Assembly: GCA_019454045.1 (NCBI GenBank)
Contig: SKCR01023791.1
Coordinates: 62,001-126,000 of the forward strand
Length of the DNA stretch: 64,000 nucleotides
Source of the DNA: Zanthoxylum bungeanum
Lineage: Eukaryota > Streptophyta > Magnoliopsida > Sapindales > Rutaceae
Direction: 5' to 3'
Below, in pieces: positions 54,484 to 64,000 of the stretch. Both the position numbers and the translations under genes were made by a program. The notes beneath the pieces are model-generated. The model searched no databases. It saw only the letters and a program-made list of their open reading frames with translations, and had not been told where the DNA came from. Every line of letters begins with the position of its first letter. The stretch's first letter is position 1.

Positions 54484-56036
54484 CCAAAATTTGGCCGTCT
54501 TTGATGTAGGACTTCGTATACCCTAAGGGTGGCAGAAAAATCTGAGCCCGGTCCGACCCGGCCCGGACCGGCCCACTCGGGCTTTGGCCCGGCCTGGGGC
54601 AAAAAAAGCTCGGGCCGGGCCCTTTGATCAAAACCCGGCTCTGGCTTGGGCCCGAGTCGAGCTTTGCAATTTTGGCCCGAGCCCGGCCCGACCCGGGCCA
54701 AAACCAAAAAAAAAATTATATAAATATATATATATTTTTAATATGTTTATAGCATTTTTATTTATTTGTGGCATGTAAATTGTGAATTGTCTTTGCATAC
54801 AATGTGAATGTATTTTTTTGTATGTTCTTAATTTTGATGATGTATTTATATAATATAATTGTATTTAAATTTTTTTGTGGAAAATTTCGGGCCGGGCCGG
54901 TCTTTTCCCTGGCTCTGGCCAAATTTTTTTTGGTCGGGCCTACCTGGTTAGACTTATTTCACGTCCAGCCAAGCATGCAGTGTCCGGAACTATAAAATAA
55001 ATGTGGTAAGGGTGCCCTCAGGTCTTACCTTCTAAGTTGCTTTCTCGGAAGTGCGCTAGGCCATCGCCGGAAGGATCGCTGGTTCGTTGTTTCTGGTTGC
55101 TGGTTTGCTGTTTCTGCTTACTGTTTTGCTATTTTCTGGTTGCTGTTTTCTGGTTTTTGTTTTTTGTTTTCTGGTTTCTTCTTCTGGTTGCTGTTTAGTT
55201 GTTTTCTGGTTGCTATTTTACGATTTTGGTTTGTTATTTCGGTGGTTTTTTTATGGTTATCTTCAGTTTTTTGGTGGTTGTTTTCACAATTTTTTTGGTG
55301 GTTGTTTTCACGGTTTTTTTGGTTGCTGTTTAACGATTTCTGGCTGCTGTTTTTTTTGGTGATTGGCTGTTGTTTTTTTGGTGGTTAACTGCTATTTTTT
55401 CGATGATTGCTTGCTGTTTCGGTTGTTTTGTTCAATTTTTTTGGTTATTTCTGTCTCGGTTTGAGGTTATTTTTACTAGTTTGGTTGTTATTTTTCTCGG
55501 TTGTGGTTTTTTTTTATGGTTGTTTTTTTTTTTCTTTGTGGCCGATCAAGAAGAAGAAGAGAGTCTAGGGTTTTTTCCTTGTTGTTGTCGTCCACGCCCC
55601 CAAAAAGAAGAAAATATTCTCCTTTTTATAATGATTTGAAGGGATATCCAAATAGGGAAACAAATCATGAAAATTTGGGGGATATATTCTCAAATTATTT
55701 TGGTAATACAATCTCATAAATTTGGTGATGAAGATATCTCAAATCTTGTTAAATTGGTAAGGATGGGATCCCAAAATCTCATTGAATTGGAAGTGATTTG
55801 ATGAGAGGATTTGCATGGATTGCATGGGCTTTGGGCGTGCATGGTGGGTTATGGGCCACGTGGATGGGCTGCATGGTGGGTCCGAGGATAAGGTTTGAAG
55901 CAGAAACTGACTGAGCGAATCTGAGGCTGGTTAGTGAGTCCGAATCAAATAAGGTGCTAATTTTGGAGGTTTTCCTTCCTTCCGGCATTCATTTTTCGCA
56001 ACTTCCGTAACTTTTCAGGTAGTGCCTCCATACGAG
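54484..56036 (-). repeat. right half of the old diverged Tat-family LTR
   Basis: Continues the LTR broken at 9397. It shares AAGGGTGCCCTCAGGTCTTA, the G/T-rich CTGTTTT zone (55080-55530), CTTTTTATAATG where the younger LTRs have their TATA box, and AGGTAGTGCCTCCATACGAG at the end. A short GC-rich element interrupts it. Long Phe/Trp-rich open frames in the G/T zone are compositional. Confidence 0.6.
54524..54975. mobile_element. possible non-autonomous hAT-like element with GGGCCGGGCC-rich ends
   Basis: GGGTGGCAGAAAAATCTG starts a stretch full of CCCGGCCCGACCC-type phrases, followed by an AT-rich middle and a second GGGCCGGGCCGG block ending TTCACGTCCAGCC. GGGTGGCA ends with GGGCCGG interiors are common in plant hAT derivatives. 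The inverted ends match poorly and I could not fix a target duplication. Confidence 0.35.
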
Positions 56037-56955
56037 TTAGAGAATAAGTTGATTAAACTAAAACAAATAATAATTTTGGATAAAATCTTATATGATAGAA
56101 GAATATATGGTTGTAACTTCACTTAAGCACACAAATAATGGGTTCAAGCACTCTTCATTCAACTGGGTTGTTGTTACAAATTATTAACCTATAACATTAA
56201 AATATGTACAAGTCTCTTTCGATGGTCAAGTAGCTATATTTAGATTAAGTCAATTAACTATATGTCTATGTTAACTAACTTAAACCAAATTCATTAAGAT
56301 CAGGTTCTAATATTGGCTACGCATGCCCTGTAGGTATATGTCTATCCTACAAGGAAATATATTCAAGAGAAATAGATCCTGCACTATTATTCTCAAGGCT
56401 AACCCATATTTTCTCTGTCAAGTTCCTAAAGATTTACCACGACTATTCTATTGTTGACAATAAAATAAAACATGCATCCAAACAAAGAGGATAATAAATA
56501 ATTCAATAACAATCCCAAAAGATTAAAAAGATGCAATTCATTTAATTAACATGTGTTTGGGATCTATTACAATATTAAATTAATGATATAGTTATTCATG
56601 ATTTTCAATAAACACAAATAAATCATTAATACAAGATAAAAACTCATAATGACAAAGTAGAGAGAAAAGAGAAGAAAGTACTATCGTTTGCAGTTTTCAT
56701 CTTCAATCTCTCACATCGGTTGAAAACTTCGTTCTTTCCTTGCTCTAGGTGTTATTCTATGTTCTAGGGCTCCAAAATTATGTTATAAGGCTCCGTAATA
56801 GGGTTTTGGATGAGCTTGTGTTTATATATGAGGATATGGGATATTTTCTTTTTAAGAACTTGTAAATCGGATCAAATTAGGAATTCCGGACATATTGGCG
56901 CACCAATATCATCAACATCGACAATTTACATTTTGGAACATATTGAAGCACCAAT
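56037..56955 (-). repeat. diverged Athila-like LTR remnant
   Basis: On the - strand this stretch shares ordered phrases with the Athila-type LTR near 20170-20300: CTTAATGAAT, then ACATAGACATAT, TTGACCATCG.AAGAG, and AGGTTAATAA. Its far end contains TATATAAACAC on the - strand and CTTCTTCTC-type sequence. It has no coding content. It is clearly older than 18727-30968 and from another subfamily. Confidence 0.5.
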
Positions 56956-58936
56956 TATTGGACAATTATGACCCATAGCATCACTATTTGTATATAACAT
57001 TGTGTTGTTGTACAAATTAACTATGTATTAAAGGAAATTGCTCTTTTATCATTTGTAATTGGATTACCGGGATATATAAATGATAAAAGTCCATATGATT
57101 AGTACCGGATTAATAAGATATGAGACAGTATTAATCCACTAAGGTTTAATCATTAAAATATCTCTAGTCGTAGTATTATCGAGATATAACATCGATAATA
57201 CAGAATAGACTAATATTGCACTTGTGCGCGTTGTGGGAGCATAACGGCATAGTTCTCATATATTTAAGTATTGGATACTTATGCAAGTGTAATAGGAGGT
57301 TGTGTTTACCGATGGTACGGAAACAGCTTCGCTCTGGATAGACCCCTCGGAATTCCATTGGTAGTATGACTATGTGTCTATGGAAGTCCGAATCAGGGTA
57401 GGTGTATTTGGTCTTAACCTGAGACTTGCATCGCTAATACTTGCGACAATCAATATACTTTGGTTTTGGTCATCTAAGGCTTTAACAGGTTCTGTGTACG
57501 CCTCTTCTGGATATATTGAGAATCGTAGTGTATTGGGTGTGATGTCAAGATGGAAGTATCACTTCCGTCATATGGAGATGATGGTTAAGTAGGATACGGA
57601 ACTGGTGCTCTTATATGCTGCAGCTATCGGGATAATATGACTAGGTCATGTTTATCCGATTATAGAGACTAGTTACCAGAGATCCGATATTGGTTCGTAC
57701 GAGGCAGACACAATTCCAGCCCCAGGCCTAGCACGTGACATCCGATACTGGATCGCAATACTCAATACTACATATACTACGCCTGATACAGATTATATAT
57801 TCCTTTAAGAATATTTCTGGAGAATTGGGTAGGCACGATGTTTTGCTAGAATCCAACCATGTCTTGTAAATCGGTAAAAACGTAGTACTAGGTATGTACG
57901 TGTTCGGATAGTCCGACGACCGGATTTACTGCCAACATATCCAGGGACCTCATGGGTCGCTTCCTGAAGATTCACCGATAACGTATGACTCGAGCATAAT
58001 TAATCTGGGATTAATTATAAGAGAGAGAAAATTAATCCAGGATTAATTACGGAGATATTTTATCTTGGATAAAATATTATTTAAAGAGAGAGAACGATTA
58101 ATTTGGAATTAATCGATAAAATAATATATTCGATATATTAAACGAAATTACATTCGACGCGAAATTAAAATTTTATTTTAATTTGGGCAAACGAGTTAAT
58201 TTAGAATTAATTCGTTAGCGACGTGAATAGTAATTTTGCTAGGCATAATTATTTAATTAAATTTGATTTAATTACGTCACAACGGAAAATTCGTTAATTC
58301 GGAATTAGCGAACCCGAGCCCGGGAGTGTTTGCGGGCCCACTCGAATTTCGAATCAAGTGGGGCCCACAAGTCACATCACGCGTCACATCATTAGTCACT
58401 CTTGTGATGCAAGTCACATCAACTTTGACTGATGTGATGCACGTCACTTTGTGATTGATGGGAGTTGTTGAAAAGGCTTTAAAGCCTTGTACCCTTTTGG
58501 AAAAAATGGGATTTTGGTATTTGATTTTTGAAATCAAAAACTACAACACAACCAACACACTCTTCCTCTCTCCCTCTTCATCTCACGGCTTGGAAGCCAT
58601 TTTTCTCTCTATTTTTCTTCAAATGCCGAGAGCTACAAGGAGAAGAAAAGTGGGAATTTTGTTGCAATTTTCTCCATTGCTAGCACATAAAAGGGTCATT
58701 CAAATGTGATAGGGAAACCCATCTATGAGCTTGGAATATACACCCAAACTTGGAGCTTGAAGATCAACACAAGGAGCACAAATGAGGGCATGGCGGAGAG
58801 CTTCAAGGAGTAGAAAATTTTTTGTGTTCTTCGCATCGCAAAGCCGATCAAACTGAGTATTTCCGCAACTTTATTTTGATGTATTCACACGTTTATATCC
58901 TTAATTTGATCTTGGTTTGACCTAGAAAACCCAACA
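56956..58936 (+). repeat. 5' LTR of copia copy E
   Basis: 1981 bp. It starts TATTGGACAATTATGACCC (first G changed to A) and ends AAACCCAACA. It aligns with 4992-6974 throughout. Confidence 0.88.
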
Positions 58937-58937
58937 A

Positions 58938-58950
58938 TGGTATCAGAGCC
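58938..58950 (+). other. primer-binding site of copia copy E (initiator tRNA-Met type)
   Basis: TGGTATCAGAGCC, one base after the LTR end, is the standard copia primer site complementary to the 3' part of initiator tRNA-Met. Confidence 0.92.
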
Positions 58951-61600
58951 ATTATTAAGCATGAAATTGAATTAGGGTAAAATTTGGGTAAAATTGATTT
59001 GAGCATGATTTGATAAAATTGATTGATTGAATATGCTTGAATGATGATAACTTGGAGTTATATGTGATCAATTTGATGAAAATTGAATTGGATTAATTTT
59101 TCCCAAAAATTTGGCTTGGCCGAAAGTTATATGCCCTAAATAGTCATGGTATTTTTTGTTTTTTTTATCATTGGATGAGTTGAAAGACTTGGGATAAATT
59201 GATTTAGGATTTAATTGGATTAAAATCGAAATCAGATTTAAAATTCCTCAAAATACCGTGAGCTATATAGCATGAAATGAGATGATTTTTTGATTCAATA
59301 ATGTTGGACATGTGTTGATGAATAAGCATGATTAATTATGTAAATTGGTGTTTTGGAATTGTTAATTTGAATAATTAATTATGGCTATACACTTTAGTTA
59401 ATTAAATTGTGATATTGGGAATATTGGAATTTAATTAGTTGGACTAAATTTGGAATTGGGCAAATAAAATTGTATTTGGGCTTAATGGGCTTGGTTGGGC
59501 CAAGTTTGGTTTAGGTTAATTGGTTGGATCCAATTGGGCCTAAAACCATTTCCATAAAGTCCAAATTTGATTAAATGGGCCTTTAATGTTTTAATTGGGC
59601 CTAATGGGCCTAAATTGATTTTTGGCAAAGGGTGATTCCTTATTGGGCTTTGGTTGCCAAAGTCCATGCCTTATAAATTAATTGAAAGCCCATTGGACTT
59701 TAATTAAATTGACATTGGATGTTAATTGGGCTTTGAGACCCGTAATGATTAGATTTAGAATCTTAGTCGCAAAGGCTCATTAATAAAGTGTAATTATTTA
59801 ATTTGGAATTAAATAAAGAATTAGTATTAAATACAAATTAAATTGGATTTAATATTGTAGTTTGATATAATTCAGGAATTCGTACTTTGAGTACTTATTC
59901 TTAAAACGAGTTAGACTCGCGCAAATCAAATCGTTGTTTGAACATTGGATGGTCATTAATTTCAGATTAATTAATTGGATTAGATTGATTGATAACATGC
60001 TTTGTGTGAATACATGGATGTGATGTATGAATAATGTATATCATATGGATATTAGATGGGTGAGGGCAATTTTGGAAATTGTTGTAATAAATTTAGAATT
60101 TATTAAATTGGACCTGCGTGTCCAGCCTATAACCTTTTGACTCTTTGTATTTCTCTTCTCACCTATTCCCCTCAATGTAAATGAGGTTTCTTTAGAAGTA
60201 TTATGTAATTGAGTAGAAGTAAGATTTGTGCTAGCGGGAGAAAGGAAATGGAGAGATTTGTTCTAGGAACAAAATGTTTTAAATAACCATCCGCATATCA
60301 TTATTAATTTATTTATCGCGCCTTATTATGCTTTTAGAATGCATGTTTAAGGGTGTATGATGAGACCTAATCAAAGATAATTAATTGGTTGCCAATTACG
60401 TGAAAAACCCTCAACAAATATTAAGCGTTTTCCTTCCATTGAATGATTTATTCTCAAGATCCAGATTGACACTGGTTTGTTGGCCAAATTCAAGACCTTT
60501 GTCCATCGCGGATGTGTTTGAATTATGAAGGCTTTGTTCCATATCGCATGTCTTGTCCAAGTTGTGATTTGTTGGACAAAGTCAAGATCACTTCTTGTCC
60601 ATCGACATCGATTACGAAGCTTTCTAAGGTCAATGGGTCCCGCTTAACTGGAATCATTAAGTTTGTTGTGCCAAAGCCAAGCTTAGTTGATTCAGAGGAA
60701 AAAGGTTAGGGAATATATCAGATATATTGGCATATATTAGATATATATTTCGGACTTGGATGTCCACCTACTAGATCTAGGAGTTGGATGAGATCCGATT
60801 GATCTTAGAGATCTACCTAGTTAAATATCATACAACTTGTTGGCCAAAGTCAAGGTTGTGTGTTATTTAACGGGATCCTAGCCCACTAGGAAACTAGGTT
60901 TCCCGAGTACTCAACAGAGGTTTAGAGGCTCGCCGAAAAATAGTTGGAGGCAAGTATTAAATTTTCAATTTCGTTTAGATACTTGCCAATATGCGCTCAT
61001 TTCAATTTTTCGTCATTAATTATAAATATATTAGTTGGACTAATTTTTAATCGTCGTTTTAATTAAACAGTTGGACTGTATTCAAACTACTTCAATTTAT
61101 AGTTGATTATATAATTGGATTATAGTAATCAATATATTTGAATTTAACTAATCAAATTATAGTTGATTATATAGTTAGACTATAGGTTTCATTATAATCA
61201 ATAGTACTCGAAATCGTTGATTGATAGTTGGACTATAGCAATCAAGATAACTGAAAGATTAGCGTTTAAAACATAATCCTGGGTGAAAATGTCTTTAAGC
61301 GGCTTTAAATTTCAAATTGGGAATAAAACCTCAAGATAGTCCTGGGAACTGAGAAGTTACTCTATTTGATAGAGAAACCTCTTGGGCCTAAGCCAGGAGT
61401 TGAGAAAATAGTAGAACATTATATTTGGAATATTCATGTGATGATAACTTTAGTGCTCAATCCTTTATGCTAGATGCAATAACACTTTAATTCCGTCGTC
61501 AAACATAAAGGATTAGATCCTTATAACATGATGTTGAAATTAAAGATCTTCATAGATCTATTCTTAGATCTTAGAAGTACTAATTGCAAAAGAAGATCTT
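58951..61600 (+). other. copia copy E leader and decayed gag start
   Basis: No coding sequence is recognised. It has the GGGCCTAATGGGC-type zone (59470-59690), words related to TTGGCCAAAGTCAAG (60479, 60571, 60839) and the AT-rich repeats (61080-61230). Confidence 0.6.
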
Positions 61601-61609
61601 ACGCTCGTG

Positions 61610-62090
61610 TATGTCAGATGGTACATCTGTCGAGCACTAGGTGTCACATATGATTGCTGACATCGATCAGCTAGGTTAGCTGGGCATTACCTACGTGGCC
61701 GAGACTACCAAAGATTTGATCTTATAGTCTCTACCCGAAAGCTGGGCAGGTTCATTATGAACCAAGAGTAAACTCTTGGAGAGTTGATGGCTATGCTCAA
61801 GGAGGCAGAGCTAGAGCTTCTAAAAGGGGCAAAGGTAAAATCATCACAGTCTTCTGGGAAGACAAAGGATATATCCCAAGATGTCTGGCTAAACTGTGGC
61901 AAACGGGGTCACTGCAAGCGTGACTTCCATATGGACAAGGCAGACGTGAAGGAAGAGAAGACGGGCAAGGCTCCGACATCAAGTATGTTTGTCATAAACA
62001 TGTTCACTATTAGTTTCAAAATTGGATTTTTGATACTAAGTGTTGTACATAAATATGTACTGATGTACAGAATCTGCTGATGAGTAGGAT
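61610..62090 (+). pseudogene. copia copy E gag C-terminal relic
   Basis: 61784-62080 is open and reads AELELLKGAKVKSSQSSGKT, then WLNCGKRGHCKRDFHMDKAD, a CCHC-type knuckle in which the spacing of the first cysteine is lost. The preceding part (61610-61780) matches the UBN2 gag of copy C in broken frames. Confidence 0.65.
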
Positions 62091-62099
62091 ACTGACTTC

Positions 62100-62829
62100 A
62101 GTTGAGATTAATCTGCGAGTTGGAAACGGGACGAGAGTCACTATTTTAACTGTAGAAACCTAAGTTTAGGAACTACCCTTTGGGTATGTACTTAAATTAG
62201 GAAACTGTTAAATGTACCTAGTTTGACTAGAAACATTATCTCTATATCAGGGTTTAATCCGTTGCAGATATACCTTTATATTCTAGAACACTAAAGTGTT
62301 TCATTTTATAAAGATGATATTGAGATAAGAACATTAGATGTGAATAACAGTATTTATATTTTGAATATAAATGAATCTCAAACGTATGACATGACAAACA
62401 AATAGCTCAAACTGAATTAATCAGATGAGACTTATTTGTGGCATTGTTGTCTGGGACACATTAAACAAGACTCTTATATCCACACTTTTGAAGAGTGGAT
62501 ACTAGGACGGATTTGATCCTATTCAAATGATGTCTACAAATCTAGTTTATTAGGAAAAGTGCCTAAAAAACCTTTTACTTGGTAAACGTACAAGTGCCAT
62601 CGATCTGTTAGCCCTCGTTCATAGTGACGTAAGTGGGCCCATATCTAGCTAGGCTAGAGGTGGATATGAACACTTCGTAACCTTTACGGATGTGGCATTG
62701 CGTTATGGTTATGTGTTTCTTATGAAACACGAATCGGAAACTTTTGATAAATTCAAAGAGTTTCGACACGAAGTAGACAGACAGATCGGCTAAAGTATTA
62801 AACCGTCACGGTTAGACCATGGTGGAAAA
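62100..62829 (+). pseudogene. copia copy E protease/integrase relic
   Basis: In patches: the protease/gag-pre-integrase join (about 62100-62400), then LWHCCLGH-like zinc residues near 62440, HSDVSGPIS near 62618 and a core block near 62690. It is cut by copy F at 62829. Confidence 0.65.
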
Positions 62830-64000
62830 TGTTGGGTTTATAGATTAGTCCCAAGATCAATTTAAGCATAGAAACATGTGTGAATACTCAAAGAGGTATG
62901 GCGGAATCATACTTACAATGATCGGTTTTTGCGATGCGAGGAACAAAAAAATCTTCAAGCTTTCCCTTCATGAAGCTCACGGCAAAGCTCCTCCATTTTT
63001 GTGCTCCAAGTGTTCGGCCAAGCTCCAAGCTTGGGTGTGCATTTCATGCACATGGGTGGGTTTCCCTATCACCTTCATAAGACTCCTTGGATGTGCTAGC
63101 ATCTTGGAAATTTTTCCGTAAAATTTCCCTCTTGCATCTTATCATTCTCGGCCAAGCCAAGAATTTTTGGAGAAAAATTGGCCCTAGGCCGAAAGTATAA
63201 GGAGAGAAGAAGAAAAAGTTGAGTTGTGTAATTAGTGTTTTGATTTTCACAAAATCAAATACCATATACCAAATCCCACTCTCCAAGAAAATGGTACAAG
63301 GCTTTAAAAGCCTTCAACTACTCACATCACTCATGAATAGTGATTGGTTGTCAATCACTCAAAGTGACAAGACATCAATCACTTGAATGACTAATGATTT
63401 GACGCTTGATGTGACTTGTGGGCCGCACTTGAATTCGAAATGCGAGTGGGCCCGCAAACATTCCCGGGCTCGGGTTCGCTAATTTCGAATTAAGAATTTT
63501 CCGTTGCGACGTAATTAAATCAAATTTAATTAAATAATTATTCCTAGCAAAATTACTATTCACATCGCTAGCAAATTAATTCTAAATTAACTCGTTCGCC
63601 CGAATTAAAATCTAATTTTAATTCCGCGTCGAAATCTAATTTCGTATAATATATCGAATATATTATTTTATTGATTAATTCCAATTAATCATTATCTCTC
63701 TTTAAATAATATTTTATCCCAGATAAAATATCTCTGTAATTAATCCCAGATAATTTTCTCTCTCTACTAATTAATCCCAGATTAATAAAGTGCGAGTCAT
63801 ACGTCATCGGTGAATCTTCGGGAAGCGACCCATGAGATCCCCGGATATGTTGGCAGTAAATCTGGTCGTCGGACTATCCGAACACCTACGTACATAGTAC
63901 TACGTTTTTACCGATTTACAACACATGGTTGGCTTCTAGCAAAGCACCGTGCCTACCCAATTCTCCAGAAATATTCTTAAAGGAATATGTGATCTATATC
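62830..64000 (-). repeat. copia LTR, copy F, running out of the window
   Basis: Starts TGTTGGGTTTATAGATTAG, which on the - strand is the LTR 3' end, and follows the copia LTR to the window end. It is either a solo LTR or the 5' LTR of a - strand element; there is no internal sequence to its left, so it is not the 3' LTR of a complete - strand copy. It was inserted into copy E. Confidence 0.82.

Larger units (their letters stand above)
56956..62829 (+). mobile_element. Ty1/copia retrotransposon, copy E (cut at integrase)
   Basis: On the + strand: 5' LTR (56956-58936), primer site (58938-58950), leader, gag relic and integrase relic up to 62829, where a - strand copia LTR (copy F) is inserted. 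The rest would lie beyond the window. It shows the 5' structure that is missing from copy A. Confidence 0.87.

Noticed and set aside
54443..54778. Pro/Gly/Arg-rich ORFs in both senses
   Set aside because: They arise from GGGCCGGGCC-type repeats of the hAT-like stretch.
55087..55639. Phe/Trp/Leu-rich ORFs resembling a membrane protein
   Set aside because: They lie in the G/T-rich zone of an old LTR; overlapping frames give the same composition and no topology is credible.

Overview
This is a plant nuclear window, most likely from a eudicot. It is AT-rich and almost wholly built from nested LTR retrotransposons: Ty1/copia, Ty3/gypsy of the Tat type (tRNA-Arg primer site) and Ty3/gypsy of the Athila type (tRNA-Asp primer site). 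I see no rRNA, tRNA or CRISPR array and no ordinary multi-exon host gene. The only clean protein-coding genes are two passenger ORFs inside the Athila-type element.

Layout. 1-6974: 3' part of a decayed copia element (copy A, + strand). 6975-7775: five units of a 171-bp tandem repeat. 7776-8617: AT-rich, unidentified sequence and a short hAT-like remnant. 8618-9397 and 54484-56036: two halves of an old, diverged Tat-family LTR, split by one large insertion. 9398-54478: that insertion, a Tat-type element on the - strand bounded by the target-site duplication GTGAC. It has three LTRs (9398-11612, 13898-16162 and 42012-54478, the last interrupted) and was itself invaded several times. Copia copy C (- strand, about 31648-39300) lies in its internal region. 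Copia copy D and a related solo LTR lie in its right LTR with the target duplication TACGC. A 1.75-kb piece spanning a Tat/copia junction is tandemly duplicated (17135-18726 plus 30969-31142, and 31164-32917). The left copy of that duplication was then split by an Athila-type element (18727-30968, + strand, target duplication GGAAT). 56037-56955: diverged Athila-like LTR remnant on the - strand. 56956-62829: copia copy E (+), cut by another copia LTR (copy F, -) that runs out of the window.

The notable system is in the Athila-type element. Its gag-pol carries about a dozen frameshifts, stops and deletions. Between pol and the 3' LTR, where Athila elements often carry an env-like ORF, it instead has two uninterrupted ORFs with good start contexts. 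The first (26076-26624, 182 aa) has a basic arm followed by a CX2CX4CX3C cluster; it resembles the cysteine-rich nucleic-acid-binding proteins of carlavirus-type plant RNA viruses. The second (26868-27521, 217 aa) is a full-length intronless LONELY GUY (LOG) cytokinin-activating phosphoribohydrolase with its signature residues intact. Candidate 3' splice sites lie before gag and before each ORF, and candidate donors lie in the LTR, so spliced subgenomic mRNAs are possible. A mobile element carrying a cytokinin-activation enzyme beside a viral-type regulator is the main lead.

Relative order read from the nesting: old Tat LTR, then the Tat element, then copia C and D inside it, then rearrangements (three-LTR tandem, TACGC duplication, 1.75-kb duplication), and last the Athila-type element carrying LOG.
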